64,000 nucleotides of DNA from Hymenobacter psychrotolerans DSM 18569 (lineage in GTDB: Bacteria; Bacteroidota; Bacteroidia; Cytophagales; Hymenobacteraceae), in the NCBI RefSeq assembly GCF_900142395.1, contig NZ_FRAS01000002.1:248001-312000 (forward strand), written 5' to 3'. Under the pieces are notes generated by a model, which worked only from the letters and a program-made list of their open reading frames with translations, did no database searches and was not told the DNA's origin. The stretch's first letter is position 1, and each line of letters starts with the position of its first letter. The translations under genes were made by a program, and so were the position numbers. Below, piece by piece: positions 9,217 to 17,738 of this stretch.

Positions 9217-9810
9217 TTATGCGGCCGACTCATGCTGCCGGAGAAAGGTTACCAGCCCAGCCACGGCCCGCGCCCGGTGGCTGATGTGGTTTTTCTCCGC
9301 AGTTGTCATGTCCGCAAACGTGCGGCCGTCGCCTTCCAGCGGCTGAAATACCGGGTCGTAACCGAAGCCGCCGCTGCCGCTTGGCGTTTCGGTGATGCGT
9401 CCTTCCACGGCCCCCGCAAATTGGTGCACAGTGCCGTCGGGCAGCACCAGCGCTACTACTGTCCGGAACTGAGCCGAACGGTCGGGCTGGCCCTCCAACT
9501 CCTGCAGCAGCTTCTGCACGTTGTCGGCGGCCAGGCGCTGCGGGCCGGCATAGCGCGCCGAGTATACGCCGGGAGCCCCGCCCAGCGCCGCTACTTCCAG
9601 ACCGGTGTCATCGGCAAAGCAGGCTACCCCAAAATGCTCCCACACATAGTTGGCTTTCTGGCGGGCGTTGCCTTCCAGCGTATCCTGGGTTTCGGGCAGC
9701 TCTTCGTGGCAGCCAATATCAGCGAGGCTCAGCAGCTCGGTGCCGGCGGGCAGCAGCGGCCGGATTTCGTCGAGTTTATGAGCGTTGTTGGAAGCGAAGC
9801 AAAGACGCAT
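9217..9810 (-). CDS. rdgB: Non-canonical purine NTP pyrophosphatase (RdgB/HAM1)
   Basis: This 197-aa enzyme hydrolyses ITP, dITP and XTP to the monophosphates, keeping deaminated purines out of nucleic acids. Family landmarks are FASNNAHKLDEI at the N-terminus, FADDTGLEVAALGGAPGVYSARYAG in the middle, and GFGYDPVF with the final SHRARA. Length is normal. It precedes udk on the same strand with a gap of about 160 bases. Confidence 0.96.
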   Translation of the reverse strand: MRLCFASNNAHKLDEIRPLLPAGTELLSLADIGCHEELPETQDTLEGNARQKANYVWEHFGVACFADDTGLEVAALGGAPGVYSARYAGPQRLAADNVQKLLQELEGQPDRSAQFRTVVALVLPDGTVHQFAGAVEGRITETPSGSGGFGYDPVFQPLEGDGRTFADMTTAEKNHISHRARAVAGLVTFLRQHESAA

Positions 9811-9884
9811 CTGGAGTTGGTTGATGAAAAAGTGGTAGGCCGAGGAGAAGTTCAGCTAGCAAAGATGCGCAGGCGCACCGCCAC

Positions 9885-9907
9885 AAAAAAAGCCGGACCA
9901 GCCGGCT
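9885..9907 (-). terminator. Short intrinsic terminator after the 9944 gene
   Basis: On the minus strand, AGCCGGC, a short loop and CCGGCT are followed by a run of seven T. It lies about 40 bases past the stop of the secreted protein at 9944. Confidence 0.7.
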
Positions 9908-9943
9908 CTACTCAACAATCAGCAAACAGCGGCCAACCCGCGT

Positions 9944-10345
9944 CTACCGAAACATCGACTTGATGCTGCCCCAGGAGCGCTGTACGGCGCTGGGCGTCTG
10001 ACCTAAGGTGCTGGTATAACTTTGGTCGCCGGTAGTGGTGCGCACCGTGAGGCGGTAGGTGTAAGGGCCGCCACCCTGAGCGCCACGATACACATCCGTA
10101 TCCAGATATTGGTAGCGCGTTTGGCCGGAAGGCGACGCAGTGCTTATGCGTCCGAAAGCCGGCTCGTTGTTGGCTTTGCGGTACAGCTCGTAGCTCTGCA
10201 CGCCGGTTTCATTGGCTACCTCCCAGATAATGCGCACGTTGGAGCCATCGAAAGTGGCCTGAAACAGCGTGATGGTGGCACTCAGGGCCACTGTGGCGCA
10301 CAGTAGCACCAGCAGCGTTAGCGGAAGAGTAGCCTTGCGAAACAT
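9944..10345 (-). CDS. Small secreted protein with fibronectin III-like fold
   Basis: This 133-aa product has a clear signal peptide (MFRKATLPLTLLVLLCATVALSA). The rest looks like one fibronectin type III-like domain: FDGSNVRIIWEVANETGVQSYELYRK is a typical strand B-C pattern, followed by the YRLTVRTTTGDQSYTS strands. The annotated start excludes a long upstream extension that overlaps the rpmE2 promoter. Function is unknown; such domains bind or display surface material in Bacteroidota. There is no T9SS domain. Confidence 0.75.
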   Translation of the reverse strand: MFRKATLPLTLLVLLCATVALSATITLFQATFDGSNVRIIWEVANETGVQSYELYRKANNEPAFGRISTASPSGQTRYQYLDTDVYRGAQGGGPYTYRLTVRTTTGDQSYTSTLGQTPSAVQRSWGSIKSMFR

Positions 10346-10465
10346 AGGTGGGAGGGTAGCGTAAAATCGATAGGCGGTAGGCAGGGGGCAGGTTTCAAAA
10401 ATAAGCAAATTCCGGTAGCTCGTATCAGTTGAGGGGATAAATGCAGAAAAGGATGGCCGGAGCTT

Positions 10466-10494
10466 TTGAAAGTTGGGCGTAACATGTACTTTTG
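10466..10494 (+). promoter_or_regulatory. Promoter of rpmE2 (TTG-N18-TACTTTTG)
   Basis: TTG at 10466-10468 and TACTTTTG at 10487-10494 are 18 bases apart, an exact fit to the Bacteroidota consensus. The motif is about 50 bases before the rpmE2 ATG. A TTTTGCAG-type initiation region is common before ribosomal protein genes in this phylum. Confidence 0.75.
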
Positions 10495-10546
10495 CAGTCC
10501 CTTCCGCAAAATCGGCAGGCAACCAGGTACAAACGGCATTCCGACC

Positions 10547-10792
10547 ATGAAAAAAGACATCCACCCCGAATATCGCGAAGTGGTATTCCAGGACAGCTCC
10601 AGCGGCTTCAAATTCGTAACCCGCTCGACGATGAACTCCAACGAGACCATCACGATGGAAGACGGTAAGACGTATCCCGTGATTAAGGTGGAAGTTAGCT
10701 CGGAGTCGCACCCCTTCTACACCGGCAAAAACGTACTGCTCGACACGGCTGGCCGCGTAGAGAAGTTCATGACCCGCTACAAGAAGAAGTAG
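10547..10792 (+). CDS. rpmE2: 50S ribosomal protein L31 type B
   Basis: This 81-aa protein is a type B L31: it begins [16 protein letters not shown] and has the [11 protein letters not shown] segment. It lacks the zinc-binding CxxC pattern of type A L31, so it does not need zinc. The start at 10547 removes an upstream in-frame extension that would cover the promoter. A terminator lies about 60 bases downstream, so it is probably transcribed alone. Confidence 0.97.
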   Translation: MKKDIHPEYREVVFQDSSSGFKFVTRSTMNSNETITMEDGKTYPVIKVEVSSESHPFYTGKNVLLDTAGRVEKFMTRYKKK

Positions 10793-10851
10793 TTTCTGAG
10801 TTGCTCAGTCGGGGCCGGCCCAGCGCCAGCCGCCACCTGAACCTCATCAAG

Positions 10852-10880
10852 CTCCCGCCGGCTCTGCCAGCGGGAGTTTT
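10852..10880 (+). terminator. Intrinsic terminator after rpmE2
   Basis: The stem CTCCCGC / GCGGGAG with an 11-base loop is followed by TTTTTGTTTTT. It separates rpmE2 from the GlmU-like gene. Confidence 0.8.
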
Positions 10881-10972
10881 TGTTTTTAAACTTCCCGCAG
10901 AAGGCGACCTTTGCACCTCATCCCGCCGCGGCCGGCACTCGGCCGGTCCCGCGCAACTCCTCCAACCGACTT

Positions 10973-12208
10973 ATGCACGTTCTGCTCTTCGACGACCCGG
11001 CCATCCGGCCCCACCTGCTGCCGTTCACGTTTACGCGCCCGGTGGCGGCCCTGCGCTGTGGCATCCTGACGATTGCCGAGAAGTGGCAGCACCGGCTAAG
11101 CCAGACCGTCGGGTACCTGACCGAGCCCTATCTGCAGGCCAAGTTTCCGGCCGGCTCTACCCAGGGCCCGGCGCTGGTGATCAACGGCGCCGTGTGCCCC
11201 GACGATGTGCTGGTACGGCAGGTGCAGGCGCTGCAGGCCGGTGAGGCGCTGTTCTGCGACCAGACGCTGGTGGCTGCCCACCTGGCCGATGCCACGCAGG
11301 TAGCTGAGCTGATTCAGGAAGGCTTTCAGAAAACCCGCGACGTGGTCGAGCCGGTCACCGTCATCCGGGAAGTGTGGCACCTGTTTTTGCGCAACGGCGC
11401 CGAAATCCGCCGTGACTTTGATTTGCTGACCAAAGGCCGGCAGTCGGAGCCAGTGGGGGATGCGCACACCATTGTGTACGCCCCGGAAAACGTGTTTATC
11501 GAGCCTGGTGTGAAAATCAGAGCGGCTATCCTGAACGCTGAGAATGGCCCGATTTACCTCGGTAAGAATTCACAGGTGCATGAGGGGGCCATCATCAGCG
11601 GGCCTTTGGCTTTGTGCGAAGGCAGCCACATCAATGCCGGCGCCAAAATGCGCGGCGACAACACTGTGGGGCCCTTCAGCAAAGTGGGCGGCGAAGTCGG
11701 CAACAGCATTCTGCTGGGCTACTCCAACAAGGGCCACGACGGCTACCTCGGCAACTCCGTGATAGGGGAGTGGTGCAACCTGGGCGCCGACACCAACACC
11801 AGCAACCTCAAGAACAACTACGCGCCGGTGAAAATCTGGAGCCACTCGGCGGGGCGCTTCGTGAATACCGGCCAGACCTTCTGCGGCCTGATGATGGGCG
11901 ACCATAGCAAGTGCGGCATCAACACTATGTTCAACACGGGCACGGTGGTGGGCGTGGGCGCCAACATTTTCGGGGCGGGCTTCCCGCGCACGTTTATCCC
12001 GAGCTTCAGCTGGGGCGGGGCCGCTGGCTTCGAAACCTTCAAGCTCCCGAAAGTGAAGGAAGTGGCGGAACGCGTAATGGCCCGTCGCCAGCTCACCTAC
12101 GACCAGACGGAGCAGGGCATTATGCAGCACGTGTACGAGGCCACGGCCAAGGACCGGGTGTGGGAAAAAGTGGCTCATGCGGCGCCTGAGGCCGGCGTGG
12201 AGCTATAA
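10973..12208 (+). CDS. GlmU-like sugar nucleotidyltransferase, Bacteroidota type
   Basis: This 411-aa protein resembles the divergent GlmU replacement of Bacteroidota. It has an N-terminal nucleotidyltransferase-like region beginning MHVLLFDDPAIRPHLLPFTFTRP and a C-terminal left-handed beta-helix of hexapeptide repeats (about residues 165-360, e.g. IGEWCNLGADTNTSNLKNNY). The likely role is making UDP-N-acetylglucosamine for peptidoglycan and LPS in the cytoplasm. The start at 10973 is preferred because the longer reading adds non-conserved sequence overlapping the rpmE2 terminator. holB follows 30 bases later and may be co-transcribed. Confidence 0.85.
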   Translation: MHVLLFDDPAIRPHLLPFTFTRPVAALRCGILTIAEKWQHRLSQTVGYLTEPYLQAKFPAGSTQGPALVINGAVCPDDVLVRQVQALQAGEALFCDQTLVAAHLADATQVAELIQEGFQKTRDVVEPVTVIREVWHLFLRNGAEIRRDFDLLTKGRQSEPVGDAHTIVYAPENVFIEPGVKIRAAILNAENGPIYLGKNSQVHEGAIISGPLALCEGSHINAGAKMRGDNTVGPFSKVGGEVGNSILLGYSNKGHDGYLGNSVIGEWCNLGADTNTSNLKNNYAPVKIWSHSAGRFVNTGQTFCGLMMGDHSKCGINTMFNTGTVVGVGANIFGAGFPRTFIPSFSWGGAAGFETFKLPKVKEVAERVMARRQLTYDQTEQGIMQHVYEATAKDRVWEKVAHAAPEAGVEL

Positions 12209-12238
12209 CCAGATAACTGAAAGCGGCAACCATACAGA

Positions 12239-13378
12239 ATGCGTTTCTCCGAAATTCCCGGCCAGCAGCAGGTCAAGCAACTCCTGATGCAGAGTGTGCG
12301 CCGCAACCATGTGGCGCACGCGCAGCTGTTTCGTGGGGCCGAGGGCTCGGCGGCGTTGGCACTGGCGCTGGCGTATGCTACGTTTCTGAACTGCGAAAGC
12401 CGCACGCCGGAGGCCGAAGATTCCTGCGGGCAGTGCCCCAGCTGCCAGAAAATCGACAAGCTGATTCATCCTGACCTGAACTTCATCCTGCCCGTCACGA
12501 CTACCAAGGCTGTGCCCAAGGATGCCACCAGCAGCAAGTTCGCGGCGGAGTGGCGCGGCTTCGTGCTCGAAAACCCCTACCAGGGCTTCAACGACTGGAT
12601 GCAGCACATCGGGGCCGAAAACAAGCAGGGCAGCATTTCCAAGGAGGAAAGCCTGCAGCTGCTGCGGTTGGTGAGCCTCAAGGCGTTTGAAGCTCGGTTC
12701 AAGCTCGTGGTTATCTGGCTGCCCGAGCTGATGCACCCGGCCGCCGCCAATGCCGTGCTCAAGCTGCTGGAAGAGCCGCCGCCCGCCACGGTTTTCCTGC
12801 TGGTGAGCTTCTCGCCAGAGCTGTTGCTGCCTACCATTGTCAGCCGCGTGCAGCCGGTGGTAGTGCGCCCGCTGCTGGAAGAAGAGCTGACGAGTTGGCT
12901 ACGCGACGTGCACCAGGTGCCGGAAGTGAAGGCCCGGCAGCTGGCCCGGCTGGCCGAAGGCAACCCTGGCGCGGCGCTGGCGGCTCAGAATTCTACCTCC
13001 ACCGACCACGACTACTTCGACCTGTTCGTGAATTGGATGCGCACCTGCTTCAGCAACAAAGTGAGCGACATTCTGGAGAAGAGCGACGAGTTTCAGAAGC
13101 TGGGCCGCGAAAACCAGAAGGAGTTTCTGCAATACGCCCTCACGCTGCTGCGCAAAGTGCTGCTTTTTGGCCTCGACCCCAAGCTGGTGCCGCATCTGTC
13201 GGTGCAGGAGCAGCCATTTGTGCGGGGCTTCAGCCGCTTCGTGACGCCCCGCAACGCCGACCCGCTTACCCACGAGCTGAACGAGGCCCACTACCACATC
13301 GAGCGAAACGCCAACCCCCGTATGGTGTTCGTGGATACCTCGCTGCGGGTAGCAGAACTGCTCAAAATGGCCTCCTGA
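12239..13378 (+). CDS. holB: DNA polymerase III delta-prime subunit
   Basis: This 379-aa clamp-loader subunit belongs to the AAA+ family. It begins MRFSEIPGQQQVKQLL and has HAQLFRGAEGSAALALALAYATFLNC, a degenerate P-loop region as is normal for delta-prime. It carries a zinc-module cysteine cluster (CGQCPSCQK with an upstream Cys) and a sensor region with LKLLEEPP and VSRVQPV. The C-terminal collar domain is present, so it looks full-length. It lies 30 bases after the GlmU-like gene. Confidence 0.92.
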   Translation: MRFSEIPGQQQVKQLLMQSVRRNHVAHAQLFRGAEGSAALALALAYATFLNCESRTPEAEDSCGQCPSCQKIDKLIHPDLNFILPVTTTKAVPKDATSSKFAAEWRGFVLENPYQGFNDWMQHIGAENKQGSISKEESLQLLRLVSLKAFEARFKLVVIWLPELMHPAAANAVLKLLEEPPPATVFLLVSFSPELLLPTIVSRVQPVVVRPLLEEELTSWLRDVHQVPEVKARQLARLAEGNPGAALAAQNSTSTDHDYFDLFVNWMRTCFSNKVSDILEKSDEFQKLGRENQKEFLQYALTLLRKVLLFGLDPKLVPHLSVQEQPFVRGFSRFVTPRNADPLTHELNEAHYHIERNANPRMVFVDTSLRVAELLKMAS

Positions 13379-13465
13379 TGCACCAAAAGGTGGAAAATAC
13401 AGCTTGGTAAAAAGGTATAGCTGCTGCTAAAACCGCTATAGCCTCTGCGGCCCGGCAGACTACTG

Positions 13466-13473
13466 TACCTTTA
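13466..13473 (+). promoter_or_regulatory. Near-consensus -7 element (TACCTTTA) upstream of hemC
   Basis: TACCTTTA differs from TAnnTTTG only at the last base. It is 118 bases before the hemC ATG. No clear TTG lies at the expected spacing. Confidence 0.3.
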
Positions 13474-13591
13474 CCCGGCGTAAGGAAATGAAAATTTCCG
13501 CGAAGCACAACCGTCTTAAGCTCCTTGCCCGCTACCTGTAGTCAGTCCTACAACCCGGGCGCTACTGGAGCTGTCAGAAATAGCATACACC

Positions 13592-14539
13592 ATGTCTCGT
13601 ATCATCCGTATCGGCACCCGTGGCAGCAAGCTGGCGCTGTGGCAGGCCCACCACGTAGAAGCGTGCCTGCAGCAAGCCGGCCTCGCCACCGAAATTGTCA
13701 TCATCACGACCAAAGGCGACGTGGTGCTGGACCGCTCCCTCGATAAAATCGGGGCCAAAGGCGTGTTCACGGAGGAGCTGGAAGTGGGCTTGCGCACGGG
13801 CCATATCGATATTGCCGTGCACAGCGCCAAAGATGTGCAAAGCTCCATCCCCGATGATCTGGAGCTGCTGGCCTTCATGGAGCGGGAGCAGGTGAACGAT
13901 GTGGTAGTGAGCTTCCAAACCGACCTCGACCTGCAGCGGCCGGGACTGGTGCTGGGCACCAGCAGCACCCGCCGCAAGGCCATGCTGAAACGGTTTCTGC
14001 CCAATGCCACCACCGCCGAGGCCCGCGGCAACCTTCAGACCCGCCTGCGCAAGCTGGAGGAAGGCCAGTATGATGCGCTGGTGCTGGCTTACGCCGGGGT
14101 GCACCGCATGCAATACGACGGCCTGATTCGCCACGTGCTGCCCGAAACCCGGTTTGTGCCGGCTACCGGGCAAGGCAGCGTAGCCATCGAGTGCGCCCGA
14201 AACCTGGAGTCCGCCCTCAAAGCAGAGCTCAACCGCATCCTTAACCATCCGGCCACGCACCTGTGCCTGACGGCCGAGCGGGCTTTTCTGCGCACTATGG
14301 AAGGTGGCTGCAGCATTCCTTCCTTTGCTCTGGCCACGCTGGATGCCGCAACCGGTGCCGTGCGTCTGCACGGTGGCCTCATCAGCCTCGATGGGACGGA
14401 GTTGCTGGAAGAAACGCAGCAGGCCGATGCCAGCCAAGCCGATGCGCTGGGTGTGCAGGTAGCGGAAAGAATACTGGCTCGCGGTGGCCGTCAGATCCTG
14501 GAAAGCATCCGGCAGCAGCGCGGCGAAAATGTGGCGTAA
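13592..14539 (+). CDS. hemC: Hydroxymethylbilane synthase
   Basis: This 315-aa enzyme (porphobilinogen deaminase) joins four porphobilinogens into hydroxymethylbilane for haem synthesis. It opens with IRIGTRGSKLALWQA and has VHSAKDVQ. The dipyrromethane cofactor attaches at Cys240 in MEGGCSIP. The C-terminal domain is slightly longer than in E. coli. No other hem gene is adjacent; a terminator follows, so it may be a single-gene unit. Confidence 0.97.
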   Translation: MSRIIRIGTRGSKLALWQAHHVEACLQQAGLATEIVIITTKGDVVLDRSLDKIGAKGVFTEELEVGLRTGHIDIAVHSAKDVQSSIPDDLELLAFMEREQVNDVVVSFQTDLDLQRPGLVLGTSSTRRKAMLKRFLPNATTAEARGNLQTRLRKLEEGQYDALVLAYAGVHRMQYDGLIRHVLPETRFVPATGQGSVAIECARNLESALKAELNRILNHPATHLCLTAERAFLRTMEGGCSIPSFALATLDAATGAVRLHGGLISLDGTELLEETQQADASQADALGVQVAERILARGGRQILESIRQQRGENVA

Positions 14540-14570
14540 GCCAAAGTTAAAGTGCTGTAAGAAACACACG

Positions 14571-14604
14571 AAAAGCCCCGTTGCCTAGGCAGCGGGGCTT
14601 TTTC
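14571..14604 (+). terminator. Intrinsic terminator after hemC
   Basis: AAAAGCCCCGTTGC and GCAGCGGGGCTTTT pair with one wobble around CTAG and end in T5. It is placed between two convergent genes, hemC and the 14625 gene, and can serve both. Confidence 0.8.
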
Positions 14605-14624
14605 CATATGAAAGCTGGACTGAC

Positions 14625-15275
14625 TTATTCCGCCTTGCGGCCTTGCCCGAACAGGGCGTAGAGCAGCAGCGCAAACACAGCGCCGCTGGTATCGGCCAGC
14701 ATATCTTTCTGCGCGTCCCAGATGTCGCCCTGGCTGCCGAGGAAAGCGGCTCCGGCGTCGCCACCGGCTACTTCGGCATACACCCACTCAATCAGCTCAT
14801 ACGTCATGGCCACGGTGCCAATCACGCACAGCGGAAACCAATAGCTGATGGCGCGGTTCCGGATGCTGCCGTAGCGGTCCGTTAGCTCGATGATGGCATA
14901 CGCATAGAAGCCCACAGAGAAGTGCGCTACCCGGTCGTACATGTTGCGCTTGAAGCCAAACAGCTGATTGAACCAGTCAAAAGGTACCTTCTCGAAAGTG
15001 TAGTGGCCGCCCAGAGTGTGCATAAAGATCAGCACGCTCATCAGGGCGTACGCCAGGTTGGAAAACCGGGTGCCCCGCACGTATAGCACAGTAAGGGCCG
15101 CCACAAGAAGCAGAATAGGTATGTTCTCGGCCCACCAAGTGCCCCGCTCCGCCGGACTGATGCCCAGGACTACGAATTCGACCAGATAGGCGGCCAGCAG
15201 AAGCTTGGGAAAACAATGTGCCGGCGCGGTGGCTAGTGGCACAGCCGGCGCGCCCGAAGAATAGAGTTGGTTCAT
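14625..15275 (-). CDS. YjdF/DUF2238-type inner membrane protein
   Basis: This 216-aa polytopic membrane protein is unlikely to be an enzyme of known pathway. It has about six hydrophobic helices, and the motifs NMYDRVAHFSVGF and MTYELIEWVYAEVAG, followed by QGDIWDAQKDML, are the conserved acidic/aromatic parts of the DUF2238 (YjdF) family. The start at MNQLYSSG is chosen because the upstream extension is non-hydrophobic and not conserved. Function is unknown. It is monocistronic by context. Confidence 0.85.
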   Translation of the reverse strand: MNQLYSSGAPAVPLATAPAHCFPKLLLAAYLVEFVVLGISPAERGTWWAENIPILLLVAALTVLYVRGTRFSNLAYALMSVLIFMHTLGGHYTFEKVPFDWFNQLFGFKRNMYDRVAHFSVGFYAYAIIELTDRYGSIRNRAISYWFPLCVIGTVAMTYELIEWVYAEVAGGDAGAAFLGSQGDIWDAQKDMLADTSGAVFALLLYALFGQGRKAE

Positions 15276-15477
15276 AAAACGGGATTCAGAGCAATGATGA
15301 GGCGCATACGGCGTTCCTACCGGAAAGGCGGCGGCCAGCGGATAAATATTCGATGTTGCGAATAAGGACTCTAGCTGAGCTTCGCGCCGGGCGGGAGCAG
15401 TTGCATCTGCCAATTTTCTGGCGCCGCCCGGGCAAACGTCTTAATTTCGCCGCCTAACCCTTGTGTTTTCTGTCTCT

Positions 15478-16119
15478 ATGCCTTTCGTTTCCCGTGTTGC
15501 CGCGCTCCTGACTGCCTTTTTGTTCCTGCTGACTTCCGTGGCGGCTGCAGCCAAAGCGCCCAAGCCCAGCAAGAAAGATCAGCTCGTTACCATCAGCACT
15601 TCGCTCGGCGAAATCAAGCTTGTGCTCTTCGACGTGACGCCACTGCACAAAGCCAACTTTCTGAAGCTGGCCGAAAGCAGATTTTATACCGGAACTACCT
15701 TTCACCGCGTCATCCCCAATTTCATGGTGCAGGGCGGTGATGCCAATTCCAAAGACACCGACCCATCCAATGACGGCATGGGCCAGCCGAATGAGCAAAC
15801 CATTCCGGCCGAAATCCGGCCCGAGCTGAAACACAAGTTCGGAGCCGTAGCCGCCGCCCGCCAGGGCGACTTCGTGAATCCGCAGCGTGCCAGCAGTGCC
15901 TCGCAGTTCTACCTCGTGCAGAACCACCAGGGCGTGCCTCACCTCGATGGACAGTATACGGTGTTCGGCCAAGTCGTAAGCGGCCTCGATGTTATCGACA
16001 AGATTGCCACGCAGCCGAAAGACGACCGTGACCGGCCCCTGACCGACCTCAAAATGACGGTGAAAGTGGAGAAGCTCAAGAAGAAAAAGATTTCGGAGCT
16101 CTACGGCTACGCGTATTAA
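15478..16119 (+). CDS. Exported cyclophilin-type peptidylprolyl isomerase
   Basis: The product (213 aa) has a signal peptide (residues 1 to about 24, ending SVAAAA) and a cyclophilin domain. Family motifs are visible: NFLKLAESRFYTGTTFHRVI, FMVQGGD, ASSASQFYLV and DGQYTVFGQV. It would catalyse proline isomerisation of proteins outside the cytoplasm. The ATG at 15478 is preferred to a GTG at 15463 because it gives a standard signal peptide. The RmlD-like gene follows 33 bases later on the same strand. Confidence 0.93.
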   Translation: MPFVSRVAALLTAFLFLLTSVAAAAKAPKPSKKDQLVTISTSLGEIKLVLFDVTPLHKANFLKLAESRFYTGTTFHRVIPNFMVQGGDANSKDTDPSNDGMGQPNEQTIPAEIRPELKHKFGAVAAARQGDFVNPQRASSASQFYLVQNHQGVPHLDGQYTVFGQVVSGLDVIDKIATQPKDDRDRPLTDLKMTVKVEKLKKKKISELYGYAY

Positions 16120-16152
16120 GCCTGTTTTCTCGTAGCTGACCCAACTGCCGCC

Positions 16153-17058
16153 ATGCGTATTCTCGTTACCGGAACCAACGGTCTGCTGGGCCAGAAGCTC
16201 GTGGCGCTGCTACGCGAACAGCCGGGCGTGCACGTGGTGGCCACTTCGCGCGGCCCCAACAAGTTGGCCGCATTGTATCCGGATGTGCGCTTTGTGCAGT
16301 TGGACGTGAGCCGCCAAGAGGAAGTAGAGCGCGTGCTCGCGCAGGAAGCCCCGACTCACCTCATTCATACGGCCGCCATGACGAATGCCGATGAGTGCGA
16401 GCTGAAGCGGGAGGAGTGCTGGCTGCACAACGTAACGGCGGTAAGACATGTGGTAGCAGCCTGCGAAGCCCATCGGGTGCATCTCACGCACCTCAGCACC
16501 GACTTCGTGTTCAGTGGTGAGCAGGGGCCGCTGGATGAGCAGGCCGAGCCAGCCCCGATAAATTTCTACGGGGAGAGCAAGGCCGCCGCCGAGAAGATTG
16601 TGCAGGCGGCCCGCACACCCTGGGTCATTGTGCGAACGGTGCTCGTGTATGGCACCGCGCATGAGTATGCGCGCACCAACATTGTGCTATGGGTCCGCGA
16701 CTCCCTGCGCGCCGGCCAGTCTATCCGGGTGGTGAGCGACCAGTACCGCACGCCCACGCTGGCCGAGGACCTGGCTCAGGGCTGCTGGCTGGTGGCGCAG
16801 CAAAACGCAACGGGCATCTACCACATCAGCAGCGACGAAGTACTGACGCCGTATCAGATGGCGTTGCAGGTGGCGGCGCATTTTCAGCTCGATGCTTCGC
16901 TTATTGCCGAAGTAGATGCCAGCACGTTCTCGCAGCCGGCGCGGCGGCCGTTGCGGACAGGGTTTGTTATCAGCAAAGCCCGCCAGGAGCTAGGCTACAG
17001 GCCCCACACCTTCGCAGAAGGCATTGCTGTGCTTGAGAAACAAACCGCAGCCCCTTGA
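16153..17058 (+). CDS. RmlD-like SDR sugar-nucleotide reductase
   Basis: This 301-aa protein is an extended short-chain dehydrogenase of the dTDP-4-dehydrorhamnose reductase family. It has VTGTNGLLGQKLV (NAD(P)-binding GxxGxxG) at residues 4-16, HLSTDFVFSG and the catalytic YxxxK in NFYGESKAAAEK. The C-terminal substrate region is present. No rml genes are adjacent, so the substrate is not certain; orphan members also act on other nucleotide sugars. It may be co-transcribed with the cyclophilin. Confidence 0.85.
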   Translation: MRILVTGTNGLLGQKLVALLREQPGVHVVATSRGPNKLAALYPDVRFVQLDVSRQEEVERVLAQEAPTHLIHTAAMTNADECELKREECWLHNVTAVRHVVAACEAHRVHLTHLSTDFVFSGEQGPLDEQAEPAPINFYGESKAAAEKIVQAARTPWVIVRTVLVYGTAHEYARTNIVLWVRDSLRAGQSIRVVSDQYRTPTLAEDLAQGCWLVAQQNATGIYHISSDEVLTPYQMALQVAAHFQLDASLIAEVDASTFSQPARRPLRTGFVISKARQELGYRPHTFAEGIAVLEKQTAAP

Positions 17059-17110
17059 GCGGGCGCCCGGTGCCAGCAGCCTATCAGATGAAATAGCTGT
17101 CTGTAAACGC

Positions 17111-17142
17111 AAAAACCCCGCAGGCAGAACCAGCGGGGTTTT
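17111..17142 (+). terminator. Intrinsic terminator after the RmlD-like gene
   Basis: AAAACCCCGC and GCGGGGTTTT form a perfect 10-bp stem around an 11-base loop, 52 bases after the stop codon. Confidence 0.85.
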
Positions 17143-17216
17143 CACACACCTATTGCAACATTGTTCACTAGCCAGTCCTGCTCCCTTAGCAAAACCGACT
17201 GTTATAAAAAAACACT

Positions 17217-17453
17217 TTAATCCCTGTAAGTAATTTCGTTGTTGTCCAGAAAAACCGTTCCAACCAGCAGCCCACCAACCAGCACCGCAGTGCCCGTTTG
17301 TAGAGCGTGCTGCCCAACGCCATAGGGTATCACTTCTCCATCAATCGTCTGGAAGCTGGCCATCGTTTTTGCGGTTCGTTGGTAAGTATCCATTTCCAGA
17401 AGCAAGTGACGCAGTGCGTATTCCTGCTTGCGTTTGAGTAGTAATGAGGCCAT
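17217..17453 (-). CDS. Possible small hypothetical protein
   Basis: This 78-aa reading frame is not recognised. From MASLLLKRK it has a short basic, helical N-terminal half and a C-terminal half with a hydrophobic Gly/Val stretch (TAVLVGGLLVGTVFLD), so it may be membrane-associated. The local base composition is clearly AT-richer than that of neighbouring genes. It lies in an otherwise empty stretch between a terminator and the transporter block. Whether it is expressed cannot be judged from sequence. Confidence 0.35.
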   Translation of the reverse strand: MASLLLKRKQEYALRHLLLEMDTYQRTAKTMASFQTIDGEVIPYGVGQHALQTGTAVLVGGLLVGTVFLDNNEITYRD

Positions 17454-17738
17454 GAGGAGCCAGATGCAACAGCTTGAGTAGTGGTTTCGGGTCCTGTATA
17501 CCCTAAGCACATATCAAAAGTAGGCTGAAGCGCTCCTGCTGTAAAGGACAGTTAGAGCTAAAATGTGACAAGCATAATTCTGCACTTCCAGGCGAAGGCT
17601 GGCTTGAAGTGGTACTGGTTGTATCCTGTCTTGTGTTTTGTTAATTGCTGATATATAGGTTGTTATATCGAGTGGTTGTTCTTGCTGTAACGCGTTGGGG
17701 TAATACTGTGTGTGCTGTTATAAGGGCACTGTGTGACA